A stretch of DNA of 24,957 bases from Burkholderiales bacterium (GTDB lineage Bacteria; Pseudomonadota; Gammaproteobacteria; Burkholderiales; Usitatibacteraceae), in contig JADGRS010000005.1 in NCBI GenBank assembly GCA_017880705.1, positions 1 through 24,957 of the forward strand, in the 5' to 3' direction. Below the pieces are notes generated by a model. The model searched no databases and had not been told where the DNA came from. It saw only the letters and a list, made by a program, of their open reading frames with translations. A program made the position numbers and the translations under genes. Positions 13,499-21,095 of this stretch are shown here, in pieces. Numbering within the stretch: position 1 is the stretch's first letter; every line of letters starts with the position of its first letter.

Positions 13499-14737
13499 GT
13501 GGAAGCGAATCCCCGCCCCACCGCGATCGCGCTCGCGGAGCTGCCGCCGCTGTCGCTCTACGTGCACATTCCGTGGTGCCTTCGCAAATGCCCGTACTGC
13601 GACTTCAATTCCCACGAGAAGCGCGGCGACATTCCCGAAGAGGAGTACGTCGATGCGCTGATCGCGGACCTCGAGGCGAGCCTGCCGAACGTGTGGGGGC
13701 GGCGGCTGCACACCATCTTCATCGGCGGCGGCACGCCGAGCCTGTTCGCGCCGCGATCGATCGACCGGCTGCTCACCGCGGTGCGCACGCTCATCATGGC
13801 CGATCCCGATACCGAGATCACGATGGAAGCGAACCCGGGAACGTTCGAGCGCGAGCGCTTCCGCGGCTTCCGCGACGCCGGCGTGAACCGCCTGTCGCTC
13901 GGCGTGCAGAGCTTCGACGACGCGAAGCTCGCGGCGATCGGCCGCGTCCACGGCGCCGACGAGGCGCGGCGCGCGCTCGAGGCGGCGCTCGACATCTTCC
14001 CCACCGTCAACACGGACCTCATGTACGCACTTCCGGGCCAGGAGCTCGAACAGGCGCTGGCCGACGTGCGCGAGGCGATCGCGTTCGGCGTTCCGCACGT
14101 CTCCGCCTACCACCTCACGCTCGAGCCCGACACGAATTTCTTCCGCTTCCCGCCGGCCCTGCCCGACGACGACGTGGCAGCGAACATGCAGGAAGCGATC
14201 GAGGACGCTCTCGCGGGGGAAGGCTATGGCCACTACGAGACGTCGGCTTTCGCGAAGCCCGGCGCGCGGGCGCGCCACAATCTCAACTACTGGACCTTCG
14301 GCGACTACCTGGGGATCGGCGCGGGCGCCCACGGCAAGATCTCGTTTCGCGATCGCATCACGCGCGAGGAGCGCGCACGCAAGCCGCTGACCTACCTTCG
14401 GGGCGCGCTCGGCGGCGATGCGATCCGCGAATCGCGCGATGTCGCCGCGAACGAGCTGCCGTTCGAGTTCATGCTGAACGCGATGCGCCTCATCGAGGGA
14501 TTTCCGGTCGCGCTCTTCGCGCAGCGCACCGGGCTCGCGATCACGGCCGTCGACAAGCCGCTGCGCGCGGTCGAGGCGGCGGGACTCATCGAGCGCGACC
14601 ACGCGACGATCCGGCCGACGCCCAGGGGACAGCGATTCCTCAACGACCTGCTCGAGCCGTTCCTTCCGGGGACTCAGGCGCGAACGAGGATCGTCCCCAT
14701 CAATATTGCTTCGCCGGGTACGTCCCGCCCTTCATGA
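13499..14737 (+). CDS. hemW: Heme chaperone HemW (radical SAM, HemN-like)
   Basis: HemW is a radical-SAM protein related to coproporphyrinogen III dehydrogenase that binds heme and delivers it to respiratory enzymes. The 412-residue product has the [4Fe-4S] motif CLRKCPYC (Cys27, Cys31, Cys34), preceded by LYVHIPW. It then shows IFIGGGTPS (73-81), EANPGTFE, NRLSLGVQSFDD and the HemN C-terminal region NYWTFGDYLGIGAGAHGK. The CxxxCxxC motif has no extra fourth Cys directly after it, as in HemW rather than true HemN. Start is a GTG at 13499, 7 bases after marR. Its 3' end overlaps the convergent FecR-type gene by 38 bases. It usually sits beside rdgB; here the catabolic cluster separates them. 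Confidence 0.93.
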   Translation: MEANPRPTAIALAELPPLSLYVHIPWCLRKCPYCDFNSHEKRGDIPEEEYVDALIADLEASLPNVWGRRLHTIFIGGGTPSLFAPRSIDRLLTAVRTLIMADPDTEITMEANPGTFERERFRGFRDAGVNRLSLGVQSFDDAKLAAIGRVHGADEARRALEAALDIFPTVNTDLMYALPGQELEQALADVREAIAFGVPHVSAYHLTLEPDTNFFRFPPALPDDDVAANMQEAIEDALAGEGYGHYETSAFAKPGARARHNLNYWTFGDYLGIGAGAHGKISFRDRITREERARKPLTYLRGALGGDAIRESRDVAANELPFEFMLNAMRLIEGFPVALFAQRTGLAITAVDKPLRAVEAAGLIERDHATIRPTPRGQRFLNDLLEPFLPGTQARTRIVPINIASPGTSRPS

Positions 14738-15356
14738 ACGGCGGCTCGCGGCCGACGAGCGCCTCGAGCATCACGAGCTCCGCATCGGTGTGATTGAGGA
14801 AGGGGCCCGGCTCGACGCGCATGATGCCGCCGTCCTCGCGCAGGAGCAGGGGCTGCTCGTGGTGCGTCGTCTTCACGAGTCTCGCCGCCGCCATTCCGGG
14901 TCCTTCGACCAGCGCCTCGCCATAGCACAGGCAGAAATAGACGCTGTCCGGATTGACCTCGATGTAGGCGCCGGTGCCGCGGATTCCGATGGACGCGCTC
15001 GCCGCCTGGATCGCGACCGGCTTCTTGGCGAAGACCGACAGCACCTGCCCGCTCGCCACGATGAGCCCGTTGAGGACGCCCTCCGTGCCCTTCACCTCGA
15101 TCGTGCTCTTCGCGCGAACCAGGAACGCGTCGCTGCCCACCACGATCACCGCCTGGCTCCCGCGGCCCGTGGCGACGCGGTCCCCGAGATTCACCGGCGT
15201 GCCGACGTGCGCCGCTCGCCCGTTGATGGTCGCGGTGCCCTCGAGCTGGTTGATTCCGGGCGGCAGGTCGCCCTTCGCGAGCGCCTGCGCAATGCGCGTC
15301 GAGGCCGCCGCCGCGCCGCCCGCGGCGATGAAGCGCATCCAGTCACGTCGATTCAT
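14700..15356 (-). CDS. FecR-domain protein with Tat-type signal
   Basis: This 218-residue protein begins [19 protein letters not shown], a twin-arginine style N terminus (RRDWMRF followed by an Ala-rich hydrophobic stretch), so it is probably exported. Residues about 38-95 resemble a FecR domain: [27 protein letters not shown], then [22 protein letters not shown]. The following part has [13 protein letters not shown] and a short CLCYGEA motif. FecR domains in iron-sensing proteins sit in the periplasm and signal to a sigma factor, but no sigma or TonB gene is nearby, and many FecR-domain proteins have unrelated or unknown roles. The ATG overlaps the trmB stop by four bases (ATGA), so the two are probably cotranslated. 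Specific function is unknown. Confidence 0.8.
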   Translation of the reverse strand: MNRRDWMRFIAAGGAAAASTRIAQALAKGDLPPGINQLEGTATINGRAAHVGTPVNLGDRVATGRGSQAVIVVGSDAFLVRAKSTIEVKGTEGVLNGLIVASGQVLSVFAKKPVAIQAASASIGIRGTGAYIEVNPDSVYFCLCYGEALVEGPGMAAARLVKTTHHEQPLLLREDGGIMRVEPGPFLNHTDAELVMLEALVGREPPFMKGGTYPAKQY

Positions 15357-16027
15357 CGTTGCCCCTTCGCGAAGACGAGATCCCACACCGCGTGCCCGAG
15401 CTTCAGCCCGCGTCGCTCGAACTTGGTCTCGGGGCGCCACGCCGGCCGATCCGCGAATCCTTCGGCCGTGTTTTCGAGGCCCGGTGTCGCGCGCAGGACC
15501 TCGAGCACCTGGTCCGCATACTCCTGCCAATCGGTGGCCACATGCAACAGCCCGCCCGCCGCGAGACGCGAGGCCGCGAGCTCCACGAATGCGGGCTGGA
15601 GCAGGCGGCGCTTGTGATGGCGCTTCTTCGGCCACGGGTCCGGGAAGAACACATGGATCGCGGCGAGCGAGCCCGCGGGCACCATGTCGCGCATCACCTC
15701 GACGGCGTCGTGCTGGACGATGCGGATGTTGGCGAGCCCTCCGGCGTCGATGTGCCTGAGGAGGCTGCCGACGCCCGGCGAGTGCACTTCGATCGCGAGG
15801 TAGTCGTTGGCGGGATTCTGCGCGGCGATGTTCGCTGTCGTCTCTCCCATTCCGAAGCCCACCTCCGCGATCACCGGAGACTCGCGCCCGAAGGTCCTCG
15901 GGAAATCGAGCGGCACGCCGCCATACGGCACGCCGAAGCGCGGCATGAGCTCGGCGAACGCGCGCTGCTGCGCCGCGGAATAGCGCCCCTGGCGCAGAAC
16001 GTAGCTTCGAATCGGCGGGTGGGGCAT
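15353..16027 (-). CDS. trmB: tRNA (guanine-N7-)-methyltransferase
   Basis: TrmB uses S-adenosylmethionine to make m7G46 in the variable loop of tRNAs. The 224-residue product has the SAM-binding motif [10 protein letters not shown] (55-64), the [12 protein letters not shown] stretch (79-90), the signature [15 protein letters not shown] (127-141) and the C-terminal [17 protein letters not shown], all typical of TrmB. Length is standard. The ATG at 16027 lies about 30 bases from a perfect TATAAT on the minus strand. Its stop overlaps the start of the FecR-domain gene. Confidence 0.96.
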   Translation of the reverse strand: MPHPPIRSYVLRQGRYSAAQQRAFAELMPRFGVPYGGVPLDFPRTFGRESPVIAEVGFGMGETTANIAAQNPANDYLAIEVHSPGVGSLLRHIDAGGLANIRIVQHDAVEVMRDMVPAGSLAAIHVFFPDPWPKKRHHKRRLLQPAFVELAASRLAAGGLLHVATDWQEYADQVLEVLRATPGLENTAEGFADRPAWRPETKFERRGLKLGHAVWDLVFAKGQR

Positions 16028-16056
16028 GAAGTTTCGCAGTATGAAATGCCGGGCGA

Positions 16057-16062
16057 ATTATA
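16057..16062 (-). promoter_or_regulatory. Candidate -10 box for trmB
   Basis: On the minus strand the sequence TATAAT matches the sigma-70 -10 consensus exactly and ends 29 bases upstream of the trmB start codon. No good -35 hexamer is present at 16-18 bases, so the promoter is only a candidate. Confidence 0.4.
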
Positions 16063-16101
16063 TAGGCCGCGCTTGTGGAACCTTTTCGCAACAACGCGGG
16101 T

Positions 16102-16130
16102 TTGACACGATTACGGACGCGGGCCTAAAT
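16102..16130 (+). promoter_or_regulatory. Candidate sigma-70 promoter of the outer-membrane protein gene
   Basis: A perfect -35 hexamer TTGACA (16102-16107) is followed, after 17 bases, by CTAAAT (16125-16130); TAAATT at 18 bases is an alternative -10. The expected transcription start near 16137 would leave an approximately 20-base leader before the ATG at 16158. The spacing and -35 match are the best of any promoter in this window. Confidence 0.55.
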
Positions 16131-16157
16131 TGGATCCTCGAAGAGCGTCCCACAACA

Positions 16158-16766
16158 ATGATCCCTCGCCACAGGCTTGTCGTGCTTGCCTGCGCCATGC
16201 TTCCTGCTGCGGCGGCGGCGGACGACTACCTGGGGGGCTTGCGCCTCCCAAGGACCGCCATCGCGGCACCGGGCGGCACGTTCTCGTTCGAGTCCGAGTC
16301 GTTCAACGGCCCCGCCGCCTTTCGCGCCGCCGACAGCGGCTATCGGTTCAAGCTGGGCTACAAGTACTCGCGCTATCTTTCGTTCGAGAGCGAGTTCGTC
16401 GATTTCGGCCGCACTCCCGCGGATCTCTTCACGACCTCGGGCAATCTCGCCTCGGAATTCCGCAGTACCGGCATCGGCATCGACACGGTGGCGACGCTGC
16501 CCCTGTGGCGAAGCTTTTCGTTCTATGGCCGCATGGGCGCGTACCACGGCGATGCGCGCAACGCCTTCGCGACGTACTCGACCTCGCTTCTGGCCGATGG
16601 CGCGGCGCGCGGCACCCGCTGGCGCTACGGCCTCGGAGTGCGCTACGAGTTCACGAAGGCGTTCGGCATCCACGCCGAGCTCGAGCGCTACTCGCCGCTC
16701 GGCTCTCCCCTCGCGGGTGAGCCCGATTCCGACCTCGTGTCGGTGGGGGTCGCCTGGAGGTTCTGA
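16158..16766 (+). CDS. Small outer-membrane beta-barrel protein (OmpA/porin-like fold)
   Basis: This 202-residue protein has a Sec signal peptide, MIPRHRLVVLACAMLPAAAAA, cleaved near residue 20. The rest consists of alternating amphipathic strands (for example YRFKLGYKYSRYLSFESEFVDF and WRYGLGVRYEFTKAFGIHAELERY) and ends VSVGVAWRF. A C-terminal Phe is the usual recognition signal for the outer-membrane assembly machinery. The pattern suits an eight-stranded OmpA-transmembrane-like or OmpW-like barrel; no peptidoglycan-binding domain is present. The frame is open upstream to 16026, but the ATG at 16158 is chosen because it places the signal peptide at the N terminus and lies just after the candidate promoter. 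It is monocistronic, convergent with thiG 10 bases later. Ligand or role is not visible. Confidence 0.85.
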   Translation: MIPRHRLVVLACAMLPAAAAADDYLGGLRLPRTAIAAPGGTFSFESESFNGPAAFRAADSGYRFKLGYKYSRYLSFESEFVDFGRTPADLFTTSGNLASEFRSTGIGIDTVATLPLWRSFSFYGRMGAYHGDARNAFATYSTSLLADGAARGTRWRYGLGVRYEFTKAFGIHAELERYSPLGSPLAGEPDSDLVSVGVAWRF

Positions 16767-16776
16767 GGGCCCTGCC

Positions 16777-17571
16777 TCACGCCGTCTTCTGGATGAGCCC
16801 CGTCTCGGGTGACGAGGGGCTCGCCTCGTAGGGCTTCTTCGCCATGCGGCCCGCGAGGAACGCCTCGCGCCCGGCCTCGACCGCGAGCTTCATCGCGCGC
16901 GCCATGCGCACCGGATCCTTCGCCTTGGCGATCGCGGTGTTCATGAGCACGCCGTCGCAGCCGAGCTCCATCGCGATCGCGGCATCGGAGGCCGTGCCGA
17001 TTCCGGCGTCCACCAGCACCGGGACCTTCACGCGGTCGATGATGATCTGCAGGTTCCACGGATTGAGGATCCCCATGCCGGACCCGATGAGCGAGGCGAG
17101 CGGCATCACGGCCACGCAGCCGAGCTCCTCGAGCTGCTTCGCCATGATGGGATCGTCGCTGCAATAGGCCATCACCTCGAAGCCTTCGTCGACGAGCGTC
17201 TTCGCCGCCGCGAGCGTCTCCGGCATGTTCGGGTAGAGCGACTGCGCATCGCCGAGGACCTCGAGCTTCACGAGGGCGCGGCCCTCGAGGAGCTCGCGCG
17301 CAAGGCGCAGCGTGCGCACCGCATCCTGCGCCGTGTAGCAGCCCGCGGTGTTGGGCAGGATCGTGAATCGCGAAGTCGGCAGCGCGTCGAGGAGGTTGGG
17401 CTCGCCCGTGTTCTGGCCGATGTTGGTGCGGCGGATCGCCACGGTGACGATCTGCGCGCCGCTCGCGTCGATCGCGGCGCGCGTCTCGGTGAAATCGCGA
17501 TACTTGCCCGTTCCGACCAGCAGTCGCGAGTCGTATGCCTTGCCCGCGATGATCAGCTTTTCGTTCGCCAT
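16777..17571 (-). CDS. thiG: Thiazole synthase ThiG
   Basis: ThiG is a TIM-barrel enzyme that condenses deoxyxylulose 5-phosphate, dehydroglycine and sulfur from ThiS-thiocarboxylate to the thiazole phosphate of thiamine. The 264-residue product contains RLLVGTGKY (16-24), [19 protein letters not shown] (72-81), the Schiff-base Lys102 in [19 protein letters not shown], the phosphate-binding [12 protein letters not shown] and [25 protein letters not shown]. Family length and motifs are complete. It begins 4 bases after the thiS stop, the usual thiS-thiG order, allowing coupled translation of the sulfur carrier and its acceptor enzyme. No thiC, thiE or TPP riboswitch is in the window. Confidence 0.97.
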   Translation of the reverse strand: MANEKLIIAGKAYDSRLLVGTGKYRDFTETRAAIDASGAQIVTVAIRRTNIGQNTGEPNLLDALPTSRFTILPNTAGCYTAQDAVRTLRLARELLEGRALVKLEVLGDAQSLYPNMPETLAAAKTLVDEGFEVMAYCSDDPIMAKQLEELGCVAVMPLASLIGSGMGILNPWNLQIIIDRVKVPVLVDAGIGTASDAAIAMELGCDGVLMNTAIAKAKDPVRMARAMKLAVEAGREAFLAGRMAKKPYEASPSSPETGLIQKTA

Positions 17572-17575
17572 GTCG

Positions 17576-17782
17576 TTACCCTCCTCCCACGGCCATCACG
17601 ACCTCGACGCGATCGCCGTCGGCGAGGTGCGCGTCGCCGAATCGGCTGCGCGGAACGATCTCGCCGTTCCTCTCGATGGCCAGGCGCCGGCCGGCCAGCT
17701 CCATCTCATGGAGAAGCTGGGCGAAGGTGAGCGTGGCGGGGAATTCGCGGGGCACCCCGTTCAGCGTGACTTGAATGCGCAT
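17576..17782 (-). CDS. thiS: Sulfur carrier protein ThiS
   Basis: ThiS is a ubiquitin-like carrier whose C-terminal glycine is adenylated and converted to thiocarboxylate to donate sulfur to ThiG. The 68-residue product has the beta-grasp pattern ([54 protein letters not shown]) and ends in Gly-Gly-Gly, with the required terminal Gly-Gly. It lies 4 bases before thiG and 25 bases after the LytTR regulator gene in the same direction. No Shine-Dalgarno is visible immediately before the ATG, and a TATAAT box ends only 6 bases upstream. Confidence 0.95.
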   Translation of the reverse strand: MRIQVTLNGVPREFPATLTFAQLLHEMELAGRRLAIERNGEIVPRSRFGDAHLADGDRVEVVMAVGGG

Positions 17783-17788
17783 GAGGGA

Positions 17789-17794
17789 ATTATA
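17789..17794 (-). promoter_or_regulatory. TATAAT box directly upstream of thiS (possible leaderless start)
   Basis: On the minus strand TATAAT is followed by six bases and then the thiS ATG. If used as a -10 element, transcription would begin at or next to the start codon, giving a leaderless thiSG message. The lack of a nearby Shine-Dalgarno is consistent. No convincing -35 hexamer is seen at 16-18 bases, so read-through from the regulator gene remains possible. Confidence 0.35.
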
Positions 17795-17807
17795 AGCCTC
17801 ATGCCCG

Positions 17808-18563
17808 CTACATCTGCTTGAACAGGTGGGCGTACGCGCGGCTCACGGCGAGCTCGGTCTTGCCGTCCTTCAGCTTCACGAACACGCGCCCTCCGAGATC
17901 GCGACGCGTCGAGGCGACCTCGTTCATGTTGACGACGGTGCCGCGATGGATCTGCCAGAACACGTCGGAGTCGAGCTGTCCGGAGAGCTCGGCGAGCGCA
18001 AGGCGGATGAGCGACTCGCCGTCCCGCGTGACGACGCACGTGTATTTGTCGGAGGCCTGGAAATAAAGCACGTCGTCGACCGCGATCTGCTGCACCAGCT
18101 CGCCCTTCAGCGCGCGGATCCAGCGCAATCGCGCGCCGGCGCCGGGAATGGCGCGAGCGAGCCTGGCGAGCACCTCGTCCAGCGCGGGCGGGCGCTCCGC
18201 TGCGGCGAGCTTTCTCTGCAGCCGCTCGACGGTCCTGGCGAGGCGCTCGTCGGTGACGGGCTTCAGGATGTAGTCGACGACTTCGCGGTCGAAGGCCTCG
18301 ATGGCGTATTGGTCGAAGGCGGTCACGAAGACCACGTGCGTGCGCGTATCGATACGTTTCGCCAGCTCGATGCCGGTGAGCCCCGGCATCCTGATGTCGA
18401 GGAACGCGATCTCGGGCTCCTCCTCGCCGATCGCGCGCAGGGCTTCCACGCCGTTCGCGGCGAGCGGCAGGATCTCGAGATCGGGCCAGGCGAACCCCAG
18501 GCGCGCACGCAGGTGCTCGGCCAGGTGCACCTCGTCGTCGGCGATAAGCGCCCGCGCTTTCAT
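17808..18563 (-). CDS. LytTR-type response regulator (AlgR/LytR-like)
   Basis: This is a two-component response regulator of 251 residues. The receiver domain (about 1-120) has the acidic pair Asp9/Asp10, phospho-acceptor Asp56 in FLDIRMPGLTG, Thr81 in VTAFDQYA and Lys101 in LKPV. The C-terminal LytTR DNA-binding domain (about 150-251) shows VDDVLYFQASDKYTCVVTRDGES, LIRLALAELSGQL and FWQIHRGTVVNMNEV. LytTR proteins bind direct repeats upstream of targets such as alginate, toxin or adhesion genes. The start ATG overlaps the kinase stop by four bases (ATGA), so it is the partner of that kinase. thiS follows 25 bases downstream; there is no evidence that thiSG are its targets. Confidence 0.93.
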   Translation of the reverse strand: MKARALIADDEVHLAEHLRARLGFAWPDLEILPLAANGVEALRAIGEEEPEIAFLDIRMPGLTGIELAKRIDTRTHVVFVTAFDQYAIEAFDREVVDYILKPVTDERLARTVERLQRKLAAAERPPALDEVLARLARAIPGAGARLRWIRALKGELVQQIAVDDVLYFQASDKYTCVVTRDGESLIRLALAELSGQLDSDVFWQIHRGTVVNMNEVASTRRDLGGRVFVKLKDGKTELAVSRAYAHLFKQM

Positions 18564-19693
18564 CCGGGCAACGTCATCGTCACGCTCGCTCCGCCGCCCT
18601 CGCTCTCGCCGATGGCGAGCGATGCGCGCTCGCCGTAGAGGAGCCGAAGGCGATCGCGCAGGTTGGTGAGGCCGACGCCGCCTCGAGTCATCGCGGCGAA
18701 GCCCGCGCCGCTGTCGGAAATTTCGATGACCACCGCGCCGTCGTCGCGCCGCGCGCGCACCTTCACCACGCCGCCATCCATCTTGGGCTCGAGCCCATGC
18801 CGGATCGCATTCTCGACGACCGGCTGCAGCAGCATGGGCGGCAGCTGGAACGCGTGCAGCTCGGGCGGAATGTCGATCTCGTAGCGAAGGCGCTGGCCCA
18901 TGCGGATCTGCAGCACGTCGAGGTAGGCCGCCATGAGCTCGCCCTCGTCCGCGAGCGTGGTCGATTCGGCCCGCGTCGCGCCGAGGGAGGAACGCAGGAA
19001 GCGGATGAAGCTCTCCAGCATGCGCCGCGCCTTCGCCGGATCGGGATCGATGAGGCTCGTCACGTTGGCGAGCGTGTTGAAGAGGAAATGCGGCTCGATC
19101 TGCGCCTGCAGCGCGCGCAGGTTGGCGAGCGCGGCTTCGCGCTCGATGCGCTCGCCGCGCAGGCGCTCGCGTTCGAGATCGGCTTCGGCCCGCGCATGGC
19201 GCTCGCGCCAGAAGAAGATGACGCTCATGATGGTCGAGATGACGAGGCTCGTGGTGACGACCGACATGATCGCCGCGGGTTCGGTGAGCCAGTTGCGAAA
19301 GCCGATGTCGACGATGTAGGAGACGGCCCAGAAGCCGATCAGCACGCCCATGAGTGGGATGACGCTGAAATAGGCCACCTTCGGGGCGAAGCCTCCGCGG
19401 CGCACGAGCGCGTCGAGGCCGAGGATGGAGCCGATGGAGAACAACGCGTGGATGGCGTAGCCGATCACGTTCGAGATGAGGATGTACAGCTCGAACGCCC
19501 GCAGCGACGGCAGCCTTTCCGCGCCGACCGCGTTCAGCGCGTAGAACACCACGCCGATGAGGCTGCTCCAGATGAAGGTGTAGAGGAAATCGCGTCCGAA
19601 GCTGCGTGGAAAGCGCCGGAAGAAAGGGATGATCTCCAGGGGGTGGAAATGCTCGCCCCCGAAGGGCGCCAGCGCGGCGGGGAGTCTGCTCAT
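18560..19693 (-). CDS. LytS/YehU-family sensor histidine kinase
   Basis: This is a membrane sensor kinase of 377 residues. The N-terminal half has four predicted membrane segments (about 36-55, 68-90, 105-128 and 142-162) with little periplasmic sequence, so it may sense a signal within the membrane. A charged coiled stretch (about 163-195) leads to the phospho-acceptor region QIEPHFLFNTLANV with His202, the hallmark of the His_kinase/LytS family, and then a HATPase domain with VVENAIRHG (292-300), a DSGAGF motif and VGLTNLRDRL. It overlaps the LytTR regulator gene by four bases, a standard LytS-LytR type pair. The stimulus is not evident. Confidence 0.92.
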   Translation of the reverse strand: MSRLPAALAPFGGEHFHPLEIIPFFRRFPRSFGRDFLYTFIWSSLIGVVFYALNAVGAERLPSLRAFELYILISNVIGYAIHALFSIGSILGLDALVRRGGFAPKVAYFSVIPLMGVLIGFWAVSYIVDIGFRNWLTEPAAIMSVVTTSLVISTIMSVIFFWRERHARAEADLERERLRGERIEREAALANLRALQAQIEPHFLFNTLANVTSLIDPDPAKARRMLESFIRFLRSSLGATRAESTTLADEGELMAAYLDVLQIRMGQRLRYEIDIPPELHAFQLPPMLLQPVVENAIRHGLEPKMDGGVVKVRARRDDGAVVIEISDSGAGFAAMTRGGVGLTNLRDRLRLLYGERASLAIGESEGGGASVTMTLPG

Positions 19694-19791
19694 GGCGCAA
19701 TCCTACCTTCGCCGCGCCGGCGCACGGGACCGGCTTGCGACGGACGGCTGCCGCGGGGCGCGAGCCTCGCGGGCGGCGGCGCGAATGGCGC

Positions 19792-19797
19792 TAGAAT
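19792..19797 (+). promoter_or_regulatory. Candidate -10 box for tRNA-Gly
   Basis: TAGAAT lies 9 bases before the first base of the tRNA, the right distance for transcription to begin just upstream of the mature 5' end. There is no good -35 match at normal spacing. Confidence 0.4.
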
Positions 19798-19806
19798 GCG
19801 ACCGAC

Positions 19807-19880
19807 GCGGGTGTAGCTCAATGGTAGAGCAGAAGCTTCCCAAGCTTACGACGAGGGTTCGATTCCCTTCACCCGCTCCA
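19807..19880 (+). tRNA. tRNA-Gly (anticodon CCC)
   Basis: The 74-base cloverleaf can be drawn directly. The acceptor stem is GCGGGTG paired with CACCCGC, the D arm is GCTC-AATGGTA-GAGC and the anticodon loop is TTCCCAA with anticodon CCC. The T arm is GAGGG-TTCGATT-CCCTT, of which the last base pair is weak. The discriminator is T and an encoded CCA follows. The first pair of the anticodon stem (G27-A43) is a mismatch. It reads glycine codon GGG and resembles E. coli tRNA-Gly(CCC) over most of its length. It lies between the divergent sensor-kinase gene and mutY, 55 bases before mutY. Confidence 0.95.
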
Positions 19881-19935
19881 GCCCCTCCGAAACGACTACG
19901 GCTCCGGAACGCCTCCCGCGGACAACCGCACTCCC

Positions 19936-21015
19936 ATGGCACGAGCTTCATCCGCGAGAAAGCCTCGCGCTCCCGGCCCGTTCCCTTCGCGCGTCGTCGC
20001 GTGGCAGCGGCTCCACGGCCGCCACGACCTGCCCTGGCAGGCCACGCGCGACGCCTATCGCATCTGGATCTCCGAGATCATGCTGCAGCAGACGCAGGTG
20101 GCGACCGTGATCCCGTACTTCGAGCGCTTCCTCACCCGCTTCCCGGACGTGGCCGCGCTTGCCGCCGCGCCCGAAGACGAGGTGCTCGCCCTCTGGAGCG
20201 GGCTGGGCTACTACGCGCGCGCGCGCAACCTGCACCGCGCCGCGCGGGAGGTGGTCGCGCGGTTCGGGGGCATGTTCCCGGTGCGCCAGGCCGAGCTCGT
20301 GCAGCTTCCCGGAGTAGGCCGTTCGACCGCCGCGGCGATCGCCGCCTTCGCGAGCGGCGAGCGTTGCGCGATTCTCGACGGGAATGTGCGCCGCGTGCTC
20401 GCGCGCCACGCGGGGATCGGCGGCGATCCGGCGAGCGCGGCCGTCGCGGCGCGTTTGTGGAGCGAGGCCGAGGCGCGGCTGCCCGCACGCGGCATCGAGC
20501 GCTACACGCAAGGCATGATGGACCTGGGGGCGAACGTGTGCCTTCCGCGCGCGCCGCTTTGCCTCCTGTGCCCCGTGGCCGCCGACTGCGTCGCGCGCAT
20601 CGAGAAGCGTGTGGACGAGCTTCCGCAGCGCCGCGTGCGCGGGCCCGTCCGGCGCAGGCGCATCGCGATGCTCGTCGTGATTTCCCGCGGCGAGGTCCTG
20701 CTGGAGAAGCGCCCCGCCGCGGGGATCTGGGGCGGGCTCTGGTCCCTCCCGGAGGCGGATGCGGAGGCCTCGCCTCGCGAGGCGCTCGCGAGCGAGTGGG
20801 GGCTGGAGGCCGCGCGCGTCGATGCGATCGAGCCCTTCGAGCACGCCTTCACCCATTTCACGCTCGAGGTGCAGCCGTGGCGCATCGAACTCGCAAGGGC
20901 GTCGCGAGTTGCCCAAGGCAAGCCCGCGACCTGGGTCGCGCTCGACGACCTCGCCGGCGCGGCGCTGCCTTCGCCCATACGCAGGCTCCTGGAAAAACTG
21001 GTGTCAGAGACTTGA
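19936..21015 (+). CDS. mutY: A/G-specific adenine DNA glycosylase
   Basis: MutY removes adenine mispaired with 8-oxoguanine and so prevents G:C to T:A mutations. The 359-residue protein has the catalytic Glu47 in WISEIMLQQTQV, helix-hairpin-helix LPGVGRSTA (124-132), catalytic Asp148 in AILDGNVRR and the [4Fe-4S] cluster Cys202-x6-Cys209-x2-Cys212-x5-Cys218. It then has a C-terminal NUDIX-like 8-oxoG recognition domain with GIWGGLWSLPE and FTHFTL (305-310). Length is normal. The final codons and the TGA stop lie at the edge of or inside a large palindrome (21012-21095), so the extreme C terminus (VSET) appears to have been shaped by that repeat. The neighbouring gene downstream is convergent. 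Confidence 0.96.
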   Translation: MARASSARKPRAPGPFPSRVVAWQRLHGRHDLPWQATRDAYRIWISEIMLQQTQVATVIPYFERFLTRFPDVAALAAAPEDEVLALWSGLGYYARARNLHRAAREVVARFGGMFPVRQAELVQLPGVGRSTAAAIAAFASGERCAILDGNVRRVLARHAGIGGDPASAAVAARLWSEAEARLPARGIERYTQGMMDLGANVCLPRAPLCLLCPVAADCVARIEKRVDELPQRRVRGPVRRRRIAMLVVISRGEVLLEKRPAAGIWGGLWSLPEADAEASPREALASEWGLEAARVDAIEPFEHAFTHFTLEVQPWRIELARASRVAQGKPATWVALDDLAGAALPSPIRRLLEKLVSET

Positions 21016-21095
21016 AATTGGTGTCAGGTACGAATTTCGGCAGCGCGCATCGGCACGCCGATGCATCCGAAATTCGTACATGACACCAATTTCAA
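21012..21095. repeat. REP-like palindrome between convergent mutY and LON-domain genes
   Basis: Arms 21012-21040 and 21067-21095 are 29-base reverse complements with a single mismatch (TCAGG against TCATG). Inside them a second perfect hairpin, GCATCGGC-AC-GCCGATGC (21047-21064), tops the structure. The outer end of each arm reads TTGAAATTGG, and the TGA in it is used as the stop codon by mutY on the plus strand and by the LON-domain gene on the minus strand. A further copy of TGGTGTCAG lies just outside at 20999-21007. It could act as a bidirectional terminator or mRNA-stabilising hairpin. It resembles REP elements mobilised by REP-associated tyrosine transposases, but none is present here. 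Confidence 0.85.

Noticed and set aside
17783..17807. A TPP riboswitch before thiS.
   Set aside because: The 25-base gap is far too short and contains none of the conserved THI-box sequence.
19750..19771. Imperfect GC-rich hairpin upstream of the sensor kinase gene considered as a terminator or regulatory RNA.
   Set aside because: Nine-base arms with a mismatch and no T-run in a GC-rich stretch where such hairpins arise by chance.
19629..21083. A 484-residue plus-strand frame running through the tRNA and mutY.
   Set aside because: It reads through the tRNA and overlaps mutY in the wrong frame with Arg-rich shadow sequence.
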